Positions 1 through 7,222 of a stretch of DNA of 12,102 nucleotides are shown here, piece after piece. The position numbers were made by a program, and so were the translations under genes. This DNA is from Caryophanales bacterium UBA6769. Lineage in GTDB: Bacteria > Bacillota > Bacilli > Bacillales > UBA6769. The stretch is taken from contig DKGN01000150.1 of assembly GCA_002453275.1 (NCBI GenBank), positions 1-12,102 on the forward strand. Reading direction: 5' to 3'. Position 1 is the first letter of the stretch; each line of letters opens with the position of its first letter. The notes beneath the pieces were generated by a model that made no database searches, had not been told where the DNA came from, and saw only the letters and a program-made list of their open reading frames with translations.

Positions 1-1021
1 ACTCCGGATCGGCTGCCCAATATTCTTGAGGGTACGGCTGATGTGCAGGTTCGCCTTTTCCAAAGTTGATTGCTTGAATAATGGCTTCCCGATTTATTCC
101 ATGTAATAGGGCTTTCCTCACCTCTTTATTGTCAAAAGGAGGCATTGATTTATTAAGTGATATAACTTTAAATGGAAGCGCAGTTCCTTCCTTTACAATT
201 AAATTCGGGTCGCCTTCAAAACTATCGACATTACCAGGTGATATTCGATAAGCAAAATCAAGTTCTCCTGACTTAAGTGCATTAATTTGTGTATTTTCGT
301 CAGGAATTATTTTCACCGTTATTTGATCAAGGTAAGGCTTGCCTTCGTCCCAATAATCTTCATATGCTTCTAAAATTACTTCACCATTCGGAACATGTTT
401 CACCATTTTATATGGACCTGCACCGACTGGATTTTGTGCGAAATCGTCACCATACTTCTCTACAGCTGAAGGTGAAACCATCATTCCCCCACGATCCGTC
501 AAAGCAGCCAGTATCGTAGCGTCTGCTTTGCCTAAATTCAATTGCACTGTTAATGGATCGATCACTTCGACACTCTCTATATTTTTCAATTCTGAAACCT
601 TTGCTTCTTCTGAATTAGCACGCTCAAGATTAAATTTAACTGCTTCCGCATCAAACTCTGTCCCGTCATGAAACGTCACGCCTTCTTTTAATTGAAGAAT
701 GATTGTTTTGTCATCAGGCATTTCCCATGATTCCGCTAAACCCGGCTCCAATTCTAAATCAGGAGTAAAGGTAACCAACGTATCAAAGACTGGCCATAAC
801 ATAACCTGGTCAGCATCTGTTGAACCAAGAATCGGATCATAGCTACTAATATCCACAACGTTAGCAATTACTGCTTCCCCGCCTTTTTGTGGTGTGCCTT
901 CGTCAGAGCTCGTTGCTTGCTTGCCATCTGTTCCTGAGTCCGAAGAACAAGCGACAATGAGAATGGAGAAAATTGTTAATATTAGTAGTTTACTAGTAAA
1001 ATTACCTTGTTTTTTTACCAT
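1..1021 (-). CDS. ABC transporter substrate-binding lipoprotein, SBP_bac_5 (peptide/nickel-type) family, C-terminus cut by window edge
   Basis: This is the extracellular solute receptor of an ABC importer of the DppA/OppA/NikA/GsiB superfamily. About 340 codons are visible and the frame is open to base 1; family members are usually 500-560 residues, so roughly the last third is missing. Residues 1-24 form a lipoprotein signal peptide: MVKKQGN, a hydrophobic stretch, then the lipobox IVAC with the lipidated Cys at residue 25. A Ser/Gly/Thr/Lys-rich linker follows. The family signature is seen in FHDGTEFDAEAVKFNLERA, preceded by a PGLAESWE-type motif. The ATG at 1021 is the only good start: the frame has a TGA three codons upstream, and a GGGGG stretch lies 11 bases before the ATG. 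The start lies inside the 3' end of the upstream ligase gene (20-21 bases shared), suggesting translational coupling and membership in the dehydrogenase-ligase transcript. Permease and ATPase genes are not in view. The ligand is unknown; this broad family also binds non-peptide solutes. Confidence 0.93.
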   Translation of the reverse strand, partial: MVKKQGNFTSKLLILTIFSILIVACSSDSGTDGKQATSSDEGTPQKGGEAVIANVVDISSYDPILGSTDADQVMLWPVFDTLVTFTPDLELEPGLAESWEMPDDKTIILQLKEGVTFHDGTEFDAEAVKFNLERANSEEAKVSELKNIESVEVIDPLTVQLNLGKADATILAALTDRGGMMVSPSAVEKYGDDFAQNPVGAGPYKMVKHVPNGEVILEAYEDYWDEGKPYLDQITVKIIPDENTQINALKSGELDFAYRISPGNVDSFEGDPNLIVKEGTALPFKVISLNKSMPPFDNKEVRKALLHGINREAIIQAINFGKGEPAHQPYPQEYWAADPE

Positions 1022-2678
1022 TGCTTTTCATTCCCCCAGTTTTCACTTTTTTTAATTCTTGATCTCTCAATTCTTGTTTTAAAAGTTTCCCGACACTCGT
1101 TTTAGGTAGCTCCTCTCGAAACTCCACTAGTCTAGGTGCTTTATACGCAGCTAAGTGCTTTTTACAAAACTCAAGAATCTCGTTTTCAGTTGTTTCATAG
1201 TTTGCTTTTAACGTAATGTAAGCCTTAACTGTCTCTCCCCGATATGCATCTGCAAGACCAATCACGATTACTTCTTGAACGGCTGGAAATTGATAAATCA
1301 CTTCCTCAATTTCACGCGGATATACGTTGTATCCGCTTACAATAATCATGTCTTTTTTACGATCGACGATATAAAAATAGCCTTCTTCATCCATATAGCC
1401 AACATCTCCTGTATGGAGCCATCCATCTCGAAGTGTTGCCTTCGTTTCTTCTGGATTATTCCAATAGCCTTTCATTACTTGCGGACCTCGGACGAGAATC
1501 TCGCCTTTTTCCCCGGCAGGGGCTTCCTTCAAACCTTGATTAGTTTCTATCGCAATCATCGCTTCAGTTCTAGGTATCGGAATCCCGACACTGCCTAATT
1601 TTAACCTCGTATAAGGATTGCTAATTGTGCCGGAAGTTGCTTCAGACAATCCATACCCATCTGAAAGAAAAGCTTCATCCGCCATTAACTTTTTAAAACC
1701 TTCAAATAATTCAAGCGGCATCGGTGAGCTGCCTACGAAAAATCCTTTAACTTGATCAATACCGTACGTTTCTACGTTGGGGAAATTAAGCATTGCTGTG
1801 TACATTGTCGGAACCCCGTAAAACACGAGTGGAGGCTCTTTTTTAATCATCTCCATAACAGTGTCAACGTCAAAGCGTGGAAGGAGCTTCTGCTTATACC
1901 CAAATCTAAATCCCATTAGTGTTACATTTGCAAAACCAAAAATATGAAATAACGGTAAAAAACTAATGACAACTCTGTTCTCAATTGAGTGGGATTCCAT
2001 TCGCTTAAACAAATATTCATAATACTGCTCGATCTGATTGATAAAGTTTTGATGTGTCAGCATAACTCCTTTAGGCATCCCTGTCGTTCCTCCTGTGTAT
2101 TGGAGGACTGCGATATCTTCGGTCGGTTTAATTTCCGCTTCAGGCACCTCTTCATCCGATAAAGTAAGGAAATCAACAAACGAACGATCACCTTGAGCGA
2201 GGGTTATCTTTTCTTTTTCTTGAACTACGATTATTTTTTCAAGCGATGTTTCATTTTGGATATTTTTTACTCTTTCATAAACAGAGTCATGACAAATGAT
2301 AAAGGTTGCACCCGTATCATTCAGTTGGTACTTTAACTCTCTTTCCACATACATTGGATTCGTTTGTACGACAATGCCCCCTAATCTAAATACAGCAAAT
2401 GCCGAAAATATATATTCAGGGCAATTCGGTAACATAATCGATAGACGGTCACCTTTCTTAAATCCTTGCTCATCTAAACAACTGGCTAAACGTACAACTG
2501 TTTGCTTGACTTGCTCGTATGACCATTGCCTTCCGTTGTATTCTAGAGATATTTCATGTTTAAAACACTCGGTAGCACGATTCAATAATTCATTTAATGA
2601 CATTTCTTCGATTTCAACATTAGGATCAACATCTTCTGGATAATGTTGTAGCCACCTTTTTCGCTTATTCATTACCAT
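1002..2678 (-). CDS. Long-chain fatty-acid-type acyl-CoA ligase (AMP-forming, LcfA/FadD-like)
   Basis: This 558-residue cytoplasmic enzyme of the ANL (acyl-adenylate-forming) superfamily activates a carboxylic acid with ATP and then transfers it to CoA. All core motifs are present: the P-loop YTGGTTGMPKG (194-204), LPLFHIFG (241-248), GYGLSE (341-346), the ribose-binding Asp in HTGDVG (D425), the hinge Arg R440 in VDRKKDMI, the GYNVYPREIEE loop, and the C-terminal catalytic Lys K531 in SVGKLL. Its length fits the family. A basic tail of about 27 residues after K531 (KKVKTGGMKSNGKKTR) is unusual and is encoded over the start of the next gene. The start is either ATG 2678 (AGGAG 6 bases upstream) or the ATG two codons later (GAGGA 6 bases upstream); the sequence does not decide. 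It begins 31 bases after the acyl-CoA dehydrogenase stop, with no terminator between, so the two are probably cotranscribed from the sigma-54 promoter. A medium- or long-chain substrate is likely from family resemblance, but the exact acid is unknown. Confidence 0.92.
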   Translation of the reverse strand: MVMNKRKRWLQHYPEDVDPNVEIEEMSLNELLNRATECFKHEISLEYNGRQWSYEQVKQTVVRLASCLDEQGFKKGDRLSIMLPNCPEYIFSAFAVFRLGGIVVQTNPMYVERELKYQLNDTGATFIICHDSVYERVKNIQNETSLEKIIVVQEKEKITLAQGDRSFVDFLTLSDEEVPEAEIKPTEDIAVLQYTGGTTGMPKGVMLTHQNFINQIEQYYEYLFKRMESHSIENRVVISFLPLFHIFGFANVTLMGFRFGYKQKLLPRFDVDTVMEMIKKEPPLVFYGVPTMYTAMLNFPNVETYGIDQVKGFFVGSSPMPLELFEGFKKLMADEAFLSDGYGLSEATSGTISNPYTRLKLGSVGIPIPRTEAMIAIETNQGLKEAPAGEKGEILVRGPQVMKGYWNNPEETKATLRDGWLHTGDVGYMDEEGYFYIVDRKKDMIIVSGYNVYPREIEEVIYQFPAVQEVIVIGLADAYRGETVKAYITLKANYETTENEILEFCKKHLAAYKAPRLVEFREELPKTSVGKLLKQELRDQELKKVKTGGMKSNGKKTR

Positions 2679-2709
2679 TCCTCACTCCTATTTAGCTAAA
2701 TCTTGAACG

Positions 2710-3840
2710 TTACAGCAAAATTTGTCTTCCTATTACGTAGCGTTGTGTAAAATTTGTCCCTTCATAAATTTGGGTAATCTTCGCATCTCTCATCATCCTT
2801 TCAACTGGATAGTCGTCCGTATATCCGAAGCCTTCTAAGATTTGGACAGCATCTGTCGTAATTTTCATCGCAATGTTTGAACAGAATAGCTTTGCCATTG
2901 AGGCGGTCTTTATCACTTCTCGTCCATTAGAGTCTAGTAGTGTGCCCGCATAATAGAGCAATCGCCGGGCTGCTTCAATTTCTGTTGCCATATCTGCCAG
3001 CAAAAACTTAATTCCGTGGAAACTCGAACTATTTCCTTTATGTTTCTTCCACTTTTGGGTATAGGCTAAGGCTTCATCATATGCCCCTTGAGCAATTCCT
3101 AATGCTTGAGCCGCAACATTTAATCTAGTAAAGTTCAGTGACTCTTTTAAAATTGAAAATCCTTTACCTTCTCCACCAATTAAATGAGTATGGGGCACTT
3201 TCACATCGTTTAAAATAACCTCCCGTGTAGGCACGCCTTTAATACCCATCTTGTTTGCTTTTTTTCCAAATACTAAGCCAGGTGTATCTTTTTCCACAAT
3301 AAAATATGTGAGACCTGCATTATTAATTGCGGGGTTAACTGTTGCTGCAAATAAGTAAATGTCTGCCTCGCCGGCATTTAACACAAAAATTTTTTTACCA
3401 TTTAAACTATAGTGTTCCCCATCATACGTAGCTGTCGTTTGAATAACGTCTGTATCCGAACTAACCCCATCCTCAGTAATTCCGAAAGCACCGATTAAAT
3501 CACCTGTTGTCAAAGAGGAAATATATTTGTTTTTTTGATTGTCAGTTCCACCGATTAAAATTGGATAAATTGTTAATAATTGATTCGTTAAAAGCGTTGA
3601 TGTTGAGGCACAACAACGTGCTACTTCTTCTATAACAACGAGTTGGTTCACTTGGGAAAGTCCAGCACCGCTATATTTAGATGGTATACTTGTGCCAAAA
3701 AGCTTGTTTTGTGTTAACAACTGTACGTGTCCATCAGGTATTTTTTCACGCTTATCTACTTCTTGAGCGAACGGACGAAGTCGGTCTTCTACTAACGTCC
3801 GGACAAATTGACGAACTGTATAGATTTCCTCTTCTACCAT
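2710..3840 (-). CDS. Acyl-CoA dehydrogenase (FAD-dependent)
   Basis: This enzyme introduces an alpha,beta double bond into an acyl-CoA, passing electrons to FAD and normally on to electron-transfer flavoprotein. From ATG 3840 it has 376 residues, normal for the family. The N-terminal helical domain, the middle beta domain (about 120-220) and the C-terminal helical domain can be followed. The general-base Glu is E360 in IYEGTNFTQR near the C-terminus, the position used by short/medium-chain and butyryl-CoA dehydrogenases. The AAQALGIAQGAYDEA and KxGIKG..T segments are typical. The FAD/substrate motif, usually ALTEP-AGSD, reads GITEDGVSSDTD, a departure worth noting. The start was moved from an in-frame ATG at 3879 to 3840 because a strong AAGGAGG lies 5 bases before 3840 and because codons 1-2 of the longer version fall within the -12 region of the sigma-54 promoter, upstream of the predicted transcript start. 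It is the first gene of that transcript. The substrate cannot be told from sequence. Confidence 0.93.
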   Translation of the reverse strand: MVEEEIYTVRQFVRTLVEDRLRPFAQEVDKREKIPDGHVQLLTQNKLFGTSIPSKYSGAGLSQVNQLVVIEEVARCCASTSTLLTNQLLTIYPILIGGTDNQKNKYISSLTTGDLIGAFGITEDGVSSDTDVIQTTATYDGEHYSLNGKKIFVLNAGEADIYLFAATVNPAINNAGLTYFIVEKDTPGLVFGKKANKMGIKGVPTREVILNDVKVPHTHLIGGEGKGFSILKESLNFTRLNVAAQALGIAQGAYDEALAYTQKWKKHKGNSSSFHGIKFLLADMATEIEAARRLLYYAGTLLDSNGREVIKTASMAKLFCSNIAMKITTDAVQILEGFGYTDDYPVERMMRDAKITQIYEGTNFTQRYVIGRQILL

Positions 3841-3845
3841 TTGTG

Positions 3846-3852
3846 CCTCCTT
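3846..3852 (-). promoter_or_regulatory. Ribosome binding site that fixes the acyl-CoA dehydrogenase start
   Basis: AAGGAGG on the minus strand, separated from ATG 3840 by the five bases CACAA. This is a near-perfect Shine-Dalgarno sequence. It selects codon 14 of the longest open frame as the true start, leaving a short leader downstream of the predicted sigma-54 transcription start. Confidence 0.85.
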
Positions 3853-3874
3853 TTTTCCTCGTACATAGATATAA

Positions 3875-3891
3875 TGCAATTTTCATGCCAA
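3875..3891 (-). promoter_or_regulatory. Sigma-54 (RpoN/SigL) -24/-12 promoter of the acyl-CoA dehydrogenase operon
   Basis: The minus strand reads TTGGCATGAAAATTGCA. Against the consensus TTGGCAC-N4-TTGCA the only mismatch is T for the C after TTGGCA. The invariant GG (3889-3888) and GC (3877-3876) dinucleotides are 12 bases apart, the obligatory spacing. Transcription should start near 3864, about 24 bases before the dehydrogenase ATG. The gene directly upstream encodes a sigma-54 activator, which makes a functional promoter much more likely than chance. No comparable match was found in the other gaps. Confidence 0.85.
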
Positions 3892-3928
3892 CCTTGAAAG
3901 CGCTGTCAATACAACCTTTTCAAAAATG

Positions 3929-3990
3929 TTGTTGCGAAAATGCAACAAAAATAATGCAATTCCGCACCATTCATTTGCGAAATTGCATTA
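3929..3990 (-). promoter_or_regulatory. Candidate upstream activating sequences: three phased TGC-N6-GCA sites
   Basis: Three imperfect palindromes of the form TGC-N6-GCA lie at 3933-3944, 3955-3966 and 3976-3987, with starts 22 and 21 bases apart, close to two helical turns. The proximal one extends to seven-base arms, TTGTTGC-N6-GCAACAA (3929-3948). Their centres fall near -74, -96 and -117 relative to the predicted sigma-54 start, the usual range for an enhancer bound by an AAA+ activator. The two-arms-and-six-base-gap geometry resembles boxes bound by TyrR-type helix-turn-helix proteins, and the neighbouring activator has such an HTH. Caution: the two distal sites are also the arms of the hairpin at 3952-3990, so they are not independent of each other. 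Binding by the local activator is inferred. Confidence 0.5.
3947..3990 (-). terminator. Possible intrinsic terminator after the sigma-54 activator gene
   Basis: Directly after the activator stop codon the minus strand has the arm TAATGCAATTTCGCA, a nine-base loop, the arm TGCGGAATTGCATTA (15 pairs, one mismatch), then TTTTT. Long stem plus T tract fits a Rho-independent terminator, although the stem is AT-rich. It would separate the activator transcript from the dehydrogenase operon. The same bases may serve as activator-binding sites, so the role is not settled. Confidence 0.5.
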
Positions 3991-5433
3991 TTAGTTGAAA
4001 TATCTTTGCGCTTTTCTTGATAATGTTGAAGGATCTACCTTTAACTTCTTTGCTGCTGAACGAATGCTTGGGTATTTCTCTAATGCCTCTTTAATGATGC
4101 TCTTTTCGTAGTGTTCCACTAGCTTCTTTAATGATTGTTCATTAGAAAGGGAAGATGGCATTGTTTCTATTCGGGCTTGTCTATTTAGTTCTTTCCTCTC
4201 CCCATCTAAGTATATCCCGACTTCTTTTTTAATATCTTCTTCATTGACAATCGGTTCCATCACCATCATACAAAGGCGCTCTACAATATTTTGCAGCTCT
4301 CGCACATTTCCCGGCCAGTGATAACTTTGCAATAGCTGTAATGCTTCTTTTGAAAATATTTTGTTCACTCCGTATTTCTCCCGTAATTCATTTATAAAAT
4401 GATAGGTTAATGGAACGATATCATTTTGGCGCTCGCGAAGCGGAGGGATGTGAATCGGAATAATGTTCAGACGGTAAAATAGATCTTCTCTAAATTCGCC
4501 TTCTTTAACGGAATCAGCTAGATTTTGATTCGTTGCTGCAATCACTCGTGCCTTAATTTTTATCGGAGTGACGCCACCGACCCTAGTCATTTCAAATTCT
4601 TGTAAAACTCTAAGCAGCTTTACTTGTAAATGCAAGGGCATTTCGCCAATTTCATCAAGTAAAATGGTTCCTCCTGCCGCTTGTTCAAATAAGCCAATTT
4701 TTCCATCTTTATGTGCACCTGTGAAAGCACCAGCCTCATATCCAAACAGCTCAGATTCTAATAATTCATTCGGAATCGCCCCACAATTTACTTTAATGAA
4801 CGGTAGATCACTCCGATTGCTATTTTCATGAATTAATTTAACAATTACTTCTTTACCAACACCTGACTCACCTTGAATTAAGACGAGCGAATCCAATTGA
4901 GCGACCCTTAATGCTCGTTCAACGACACTTTTCATTTTCGCATCGTAAGCAACGATAGAGCTTAATGCCGCTTGTTTATTTTTTATTTCTTCTAATTGTT
5001 TGCTCACTTCTTCATTTTTTCTTTCTAAATTTATGATCTCTTGTTCAAGTTGATTAAGTCTCGTTAAATCCATTATGCTACTAATGACTTTATTTAGTTT
5101 CCCATAGTCGTCTTTAATCGGTATAGCTGAAACGAGCACAGTTCTCCCAGTAAACACCTTTTGTACAATCGCTTGTGCCTTACCCGTCTTCAGCACTTTA
5201 AGTTCTCCAGATTGGTCAACAATCTCTTTATCAATTAAATCATGATGATAACATCCAATATAATCATTTGCTTTTAATCCTGTATGCTTCTCATAAGATG
5301 GATTTAAATATGTTATCATGCCAGCTGCATTTGTAATCGCAATTCCTTCAAAAGAATGTTCGATCATTTGTTTGTACGTCTCATAAGCATCTTTTAATTT
5401 ATCTATACTAACATGTGCAGCTTGATCGGTCAT
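3991..5433 (-). CDS. Sigma-54-dependent transcriptional activator (PAS - AAA+ - TyrR/Fis-type HTH)
   Basis: This is a bacterial enhancer-binding protein of 480 residues that uses ATP hydrolysis to open promoters held by sigma-54 RNA polymerase. An N-terminal PAS sensor (about 14-125, with FEGIAITNAAGMITYLNPSY) is followed by a likely coiled-coil linker (about 126-155). The AAA+ domain (about 160-395) has Walker A GESGVGKE (188-195), the sigma-54 contact loop GAFTGA (235-240), Walker B ILLDEIGE with D260-E261, the FREDLFYRL Arg-finger region (314-322), and WPGNVREL (373-380). The C-terminal HTH is at about 455-478 (SIRSAAKKLKVDPSTLSRKA). No receiver domain is present, so control is probably by a small molecule bound to PAS, plausibly an acid or acyl-CoA of the pathway. 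An AGAGGTG ribosome site lies 10 bases before ATG 5433. It sits just upstream of the sigma-54 promoter at 3875-3891 and most likely controls it. The 111-base gap before it has no convincing promoter, so it may be expressed with the upstream genes. Confidence 0.95.
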   Translation of the reverse strand: MTDQAAHVSIDKLKDAYETYKQMIEHSFEGIAITNAAGMITYLNPSYEKHTGLKANDYIGCYHHDLIDKEIVDQSGELKVLKTGKAQAIVQKVFTGRTVLVSAIPIKDDYGKLNKVISSIMDLTRLNQLEQEIINLERKNEEVSKQLEEIKNKQAALSSIVAYDAKMKSVVERALRVAQLDSLVLIQGESGVGKEVIVKLIHENSNRSDLPFIKVNCGAIPNELLESELFGYEAGAFTGAHKDGKIGLFEQAAGGTILLDEIGEMPLHLQVKLLRVLQEFEMTRVGGVTPIKIKARVIAATNQNLADSVKEGEFREDLFYRLNIIPIHIPPLRERQNDIVPLTYHFINELREKYGVNKIFSKEALQLLQSYHWPGNVRELQNIVERLCMMVMEPIVNEEDIKKEVGIYLDGERKELNRQARIETMPSSLSNEQSLKKLVEHYEKSIIKEALEKYPSIRSAAKKLKVDPSTLSRKAQRYFN

Positions 5434-5544
5434 CGATGTTTTGCACCTCTTTATTAGATAAATTCCTTATAAAATAGCTGCCATTCGTTGCTGTTTTGAT
5501 AAAAAGAATAAAAGGACAATACGCCCATTACACAAGTGGTTGAT

Positions 5545-7203
5545 TTACTCTTCGACTAATAATCTCCGTAACACTTTACCTGAGCTTGTCGCTGGTAGAC
5601 TTTCGCGAAATTCAATTTCGCGTGGATATTTGTAAGCAGCAATATGCTCTTTTGCCCAATTGATAATCTCTTCTTCGCTTACTTTGCCAACGTAATCTGG
5701 TTTTAAGACGATAAAGGCTTTAACACTTTCCCCTCTCGTTTCATCAGGTATCCCAATTGCAGCTACTTGGAGAATAGCTTCGTGCTCTTTCATTAATGCT
5801 TCAACATCCTCGGGAAACACGCTAAATCCTGATGACTTGATCATTTCTTTAATTCGCCCGATAAAATATAAATAACCGTCTTCATCAAGCATCCCTACAT
5901 CACCAGTATAGAGCCAGCCATCTTTAAGTGTTTCAGCTGTATCAGCTGGGCGATTCAAGTACCCTTTGAAAACACCAGGGTTTTTGAGGACAATTTCCCC
6001 TTGTTCACCTATTGATAGGTCACGCCCTGTCTCCGAATCCACAATCCGAATGTCGGTGTCATACGTTACGATCCCGCACGTACCATGCTTGATTTTATCG
6101 ATTGGCATAAACGTGTCACACGTATGTGTTTCACTTAGTCCAAAGGAAGCTTCAAATAGTAAGCAACCATTCGTTAACTCCCTCCAGGCCTTTGCTAGTT
6201 TCTCATCGACTGGAATTCCAAAGCTTGTCGCAAAGTTTAATTTAAGCGATGTTAAATTACGTTTCTCAATTCCTGGAATTTGCAAAATAGCTGCATTCAT
6301 CGGGGCAATTGAATACATTTTGTTCAATGTATATTTTTCGATTGCTGTAATCATTGCTTCTGGTTCAAATCGGGTTAATAATACGCAACTAGAGCGGCTA
6401 TAGACGGGAAGATTGACCCCCATTACCATGCCTGCAATATGACAAAGTGGCGCGACAGCTAATGTTTTATCAGTACTTTTTAACTGGTAGCCGCTTGACG
6501 TTGCCGCTGTTTTAAATAAAGCGTTACCATAAGTAAGCATCGCTGCTTTCGGTCTGCCTGTCGTACCAGATGTGAACACCATCAAACTGATATCATTCCA
6601 CAAATCAATATGTGCAGTTTCTGAAATGGGGTCATTTGTTTTCATAATCTCAATAAAATCACATGTGTTGTCAATCGCCCGCTTCTCCATTTTTAATTCC
6701 TCTGGCAATGGAATCGTCACTTCATCTGCTAAATAATCGGCATAGTTCGTTGTCACGACAAACGATAATGACGATACTTTGCTTTGAACTTCCTGTATGA
6801 GATCATATAACTCTTGTCCGACAATAACTGCCTTTAACTTGACCTCATTCATTAAATACTCTAATTCCGATTGCTTATACATCGGATTTAACGGGACGAC
6901 AACAGCCCCAAGCATTTGAACTGCGTAATGCGAAATTAAATATTGTGGACAGTTTTGCATAAATAGACCAATCGGGTCTCCCTTTTTTACACCTTGGCTT
7001 TGTAAAAAGCTAGCCATCCGGCGTGTGTCATCAGATAATTGACCCCACGTTATATTGTTTCCATAGAAGACATAAGCGGTTTTGTCATACTCATCTTTAC
7101 CATTTTGTAACAAGTATTCATGTAACGGCTGTTCACCCAAACGATAGTGTAACGTTTTTGGACTAGCACTTGGCCAACTTTTATGTTTTATTTCATTTAA
7201 CAT
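5545..7203 (-). CDS. Acyl-CoA ligase A (AMP-forming), paralogue of ligase B
   Basis: This 552-residue AMP-forming synthetase belongs to the ANL superfamily. Motifs: P-loop TSGTTGRPKA (211-220, with Ala where Gly is usual), APLCHIAG (251-258), FGLSETHTCDTF (354-365; Phe where Tyr is more common), TGD with D435, hinge region R450, SSGFSVFPEDVEAL, and the catalytic Lys K543 in SSGKVLRR. It aligns almost end to end with the product of 8606-10270, with well over half of residues identical by eye, so the two arose by duplication. Position 254 is Cys here and Phe in the paralogue (255), next to the conserved His lining the acyl pocket, which could mean different substrates. A GAGGGGG ribosome site lies 8 bases before ATG 7203, and the gene begins 19 bases after the biotin carboxylase stop, so the pair is surely cotranscribed. 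The exact acid is unknown; a fatty or branched-chain acid is the general guess. Confidence 0.9.
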   Translation of the reverse strand: MLNEIKHKSWPSASPKTLHYRLGEQPLHEYLLQNGKDEYDKTAYVFYGNNITWGQLSDDTRRMASFLQSQGVKKGDPIGLFMQNCPQYLISHYAVQMLGAVVVPLNPMYKQSELEYLMNEVKLKAVIVGQELYDLIQEVQSKVSSLSFVVTTNYADYLADEVTIPLPEELKMEKRAIDNTCDFIEIMKTNDPISETAHIDLWNDISLMVFTSGTTGRPKAAMLTYGNALFKTAATSSGYQLKSTDKTLAVAPLCHIAGMVMGVNLPVYSRSSCVLLTRFEPEAMITAIEKYTLNKMYSIAPMNAAILQIPGIEKRNLTSLKLNFATSFGIPVDEKLAKAWRELTNGCLLFEASFGLSETHTCDTFMPIDKIKHGTCGIVTYDTDIRIVDSETGRDLSIGEQGEIVLKNPGVFKGYLNRPADTAETLKDGWLYTGDVGMLDEDGYLYFIGRIKEMIKSSGFSVFPEDVEALMKEHEAILQVAAIGIPDETRGESVKAFIVLKPDYVGKVSEEEIINWAKEHIAAYKYPREIEFRESLPATSSGKVLRRLLVEE

Positions 7204-7222
7204 GAGATCTTCCCCCTCAACA

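Noticed and set aside
1275..1598. Open frames on the plus strand opposite the minus-strand genes, here and at many other places.
   Set aside because: They lack ribosome sites and recognisable protein features, and sit antisense to genes with intact catalytic motifs.
3841..3879. Upstream ATG at 3879 as the dehydrogenase start, adding MHYIYVRGKKEAQ.
   Set aside because: It overlaps the -12 element of the sigma-54 promoter, lies upstream of the predicted transcript start, has no ribosome site, and its codons contain the strong AAGGAGG that serves ATG 3840.
5434..5544. Possible sigma-A promoter for the activator, with a TATAAG -10-like box at 5466-5471 on the minus strand.
   Set aside because: No acceptable -35 hexamer lies 16-18 bases upstream, and such a box is expected by chance in AT-rich DNA.
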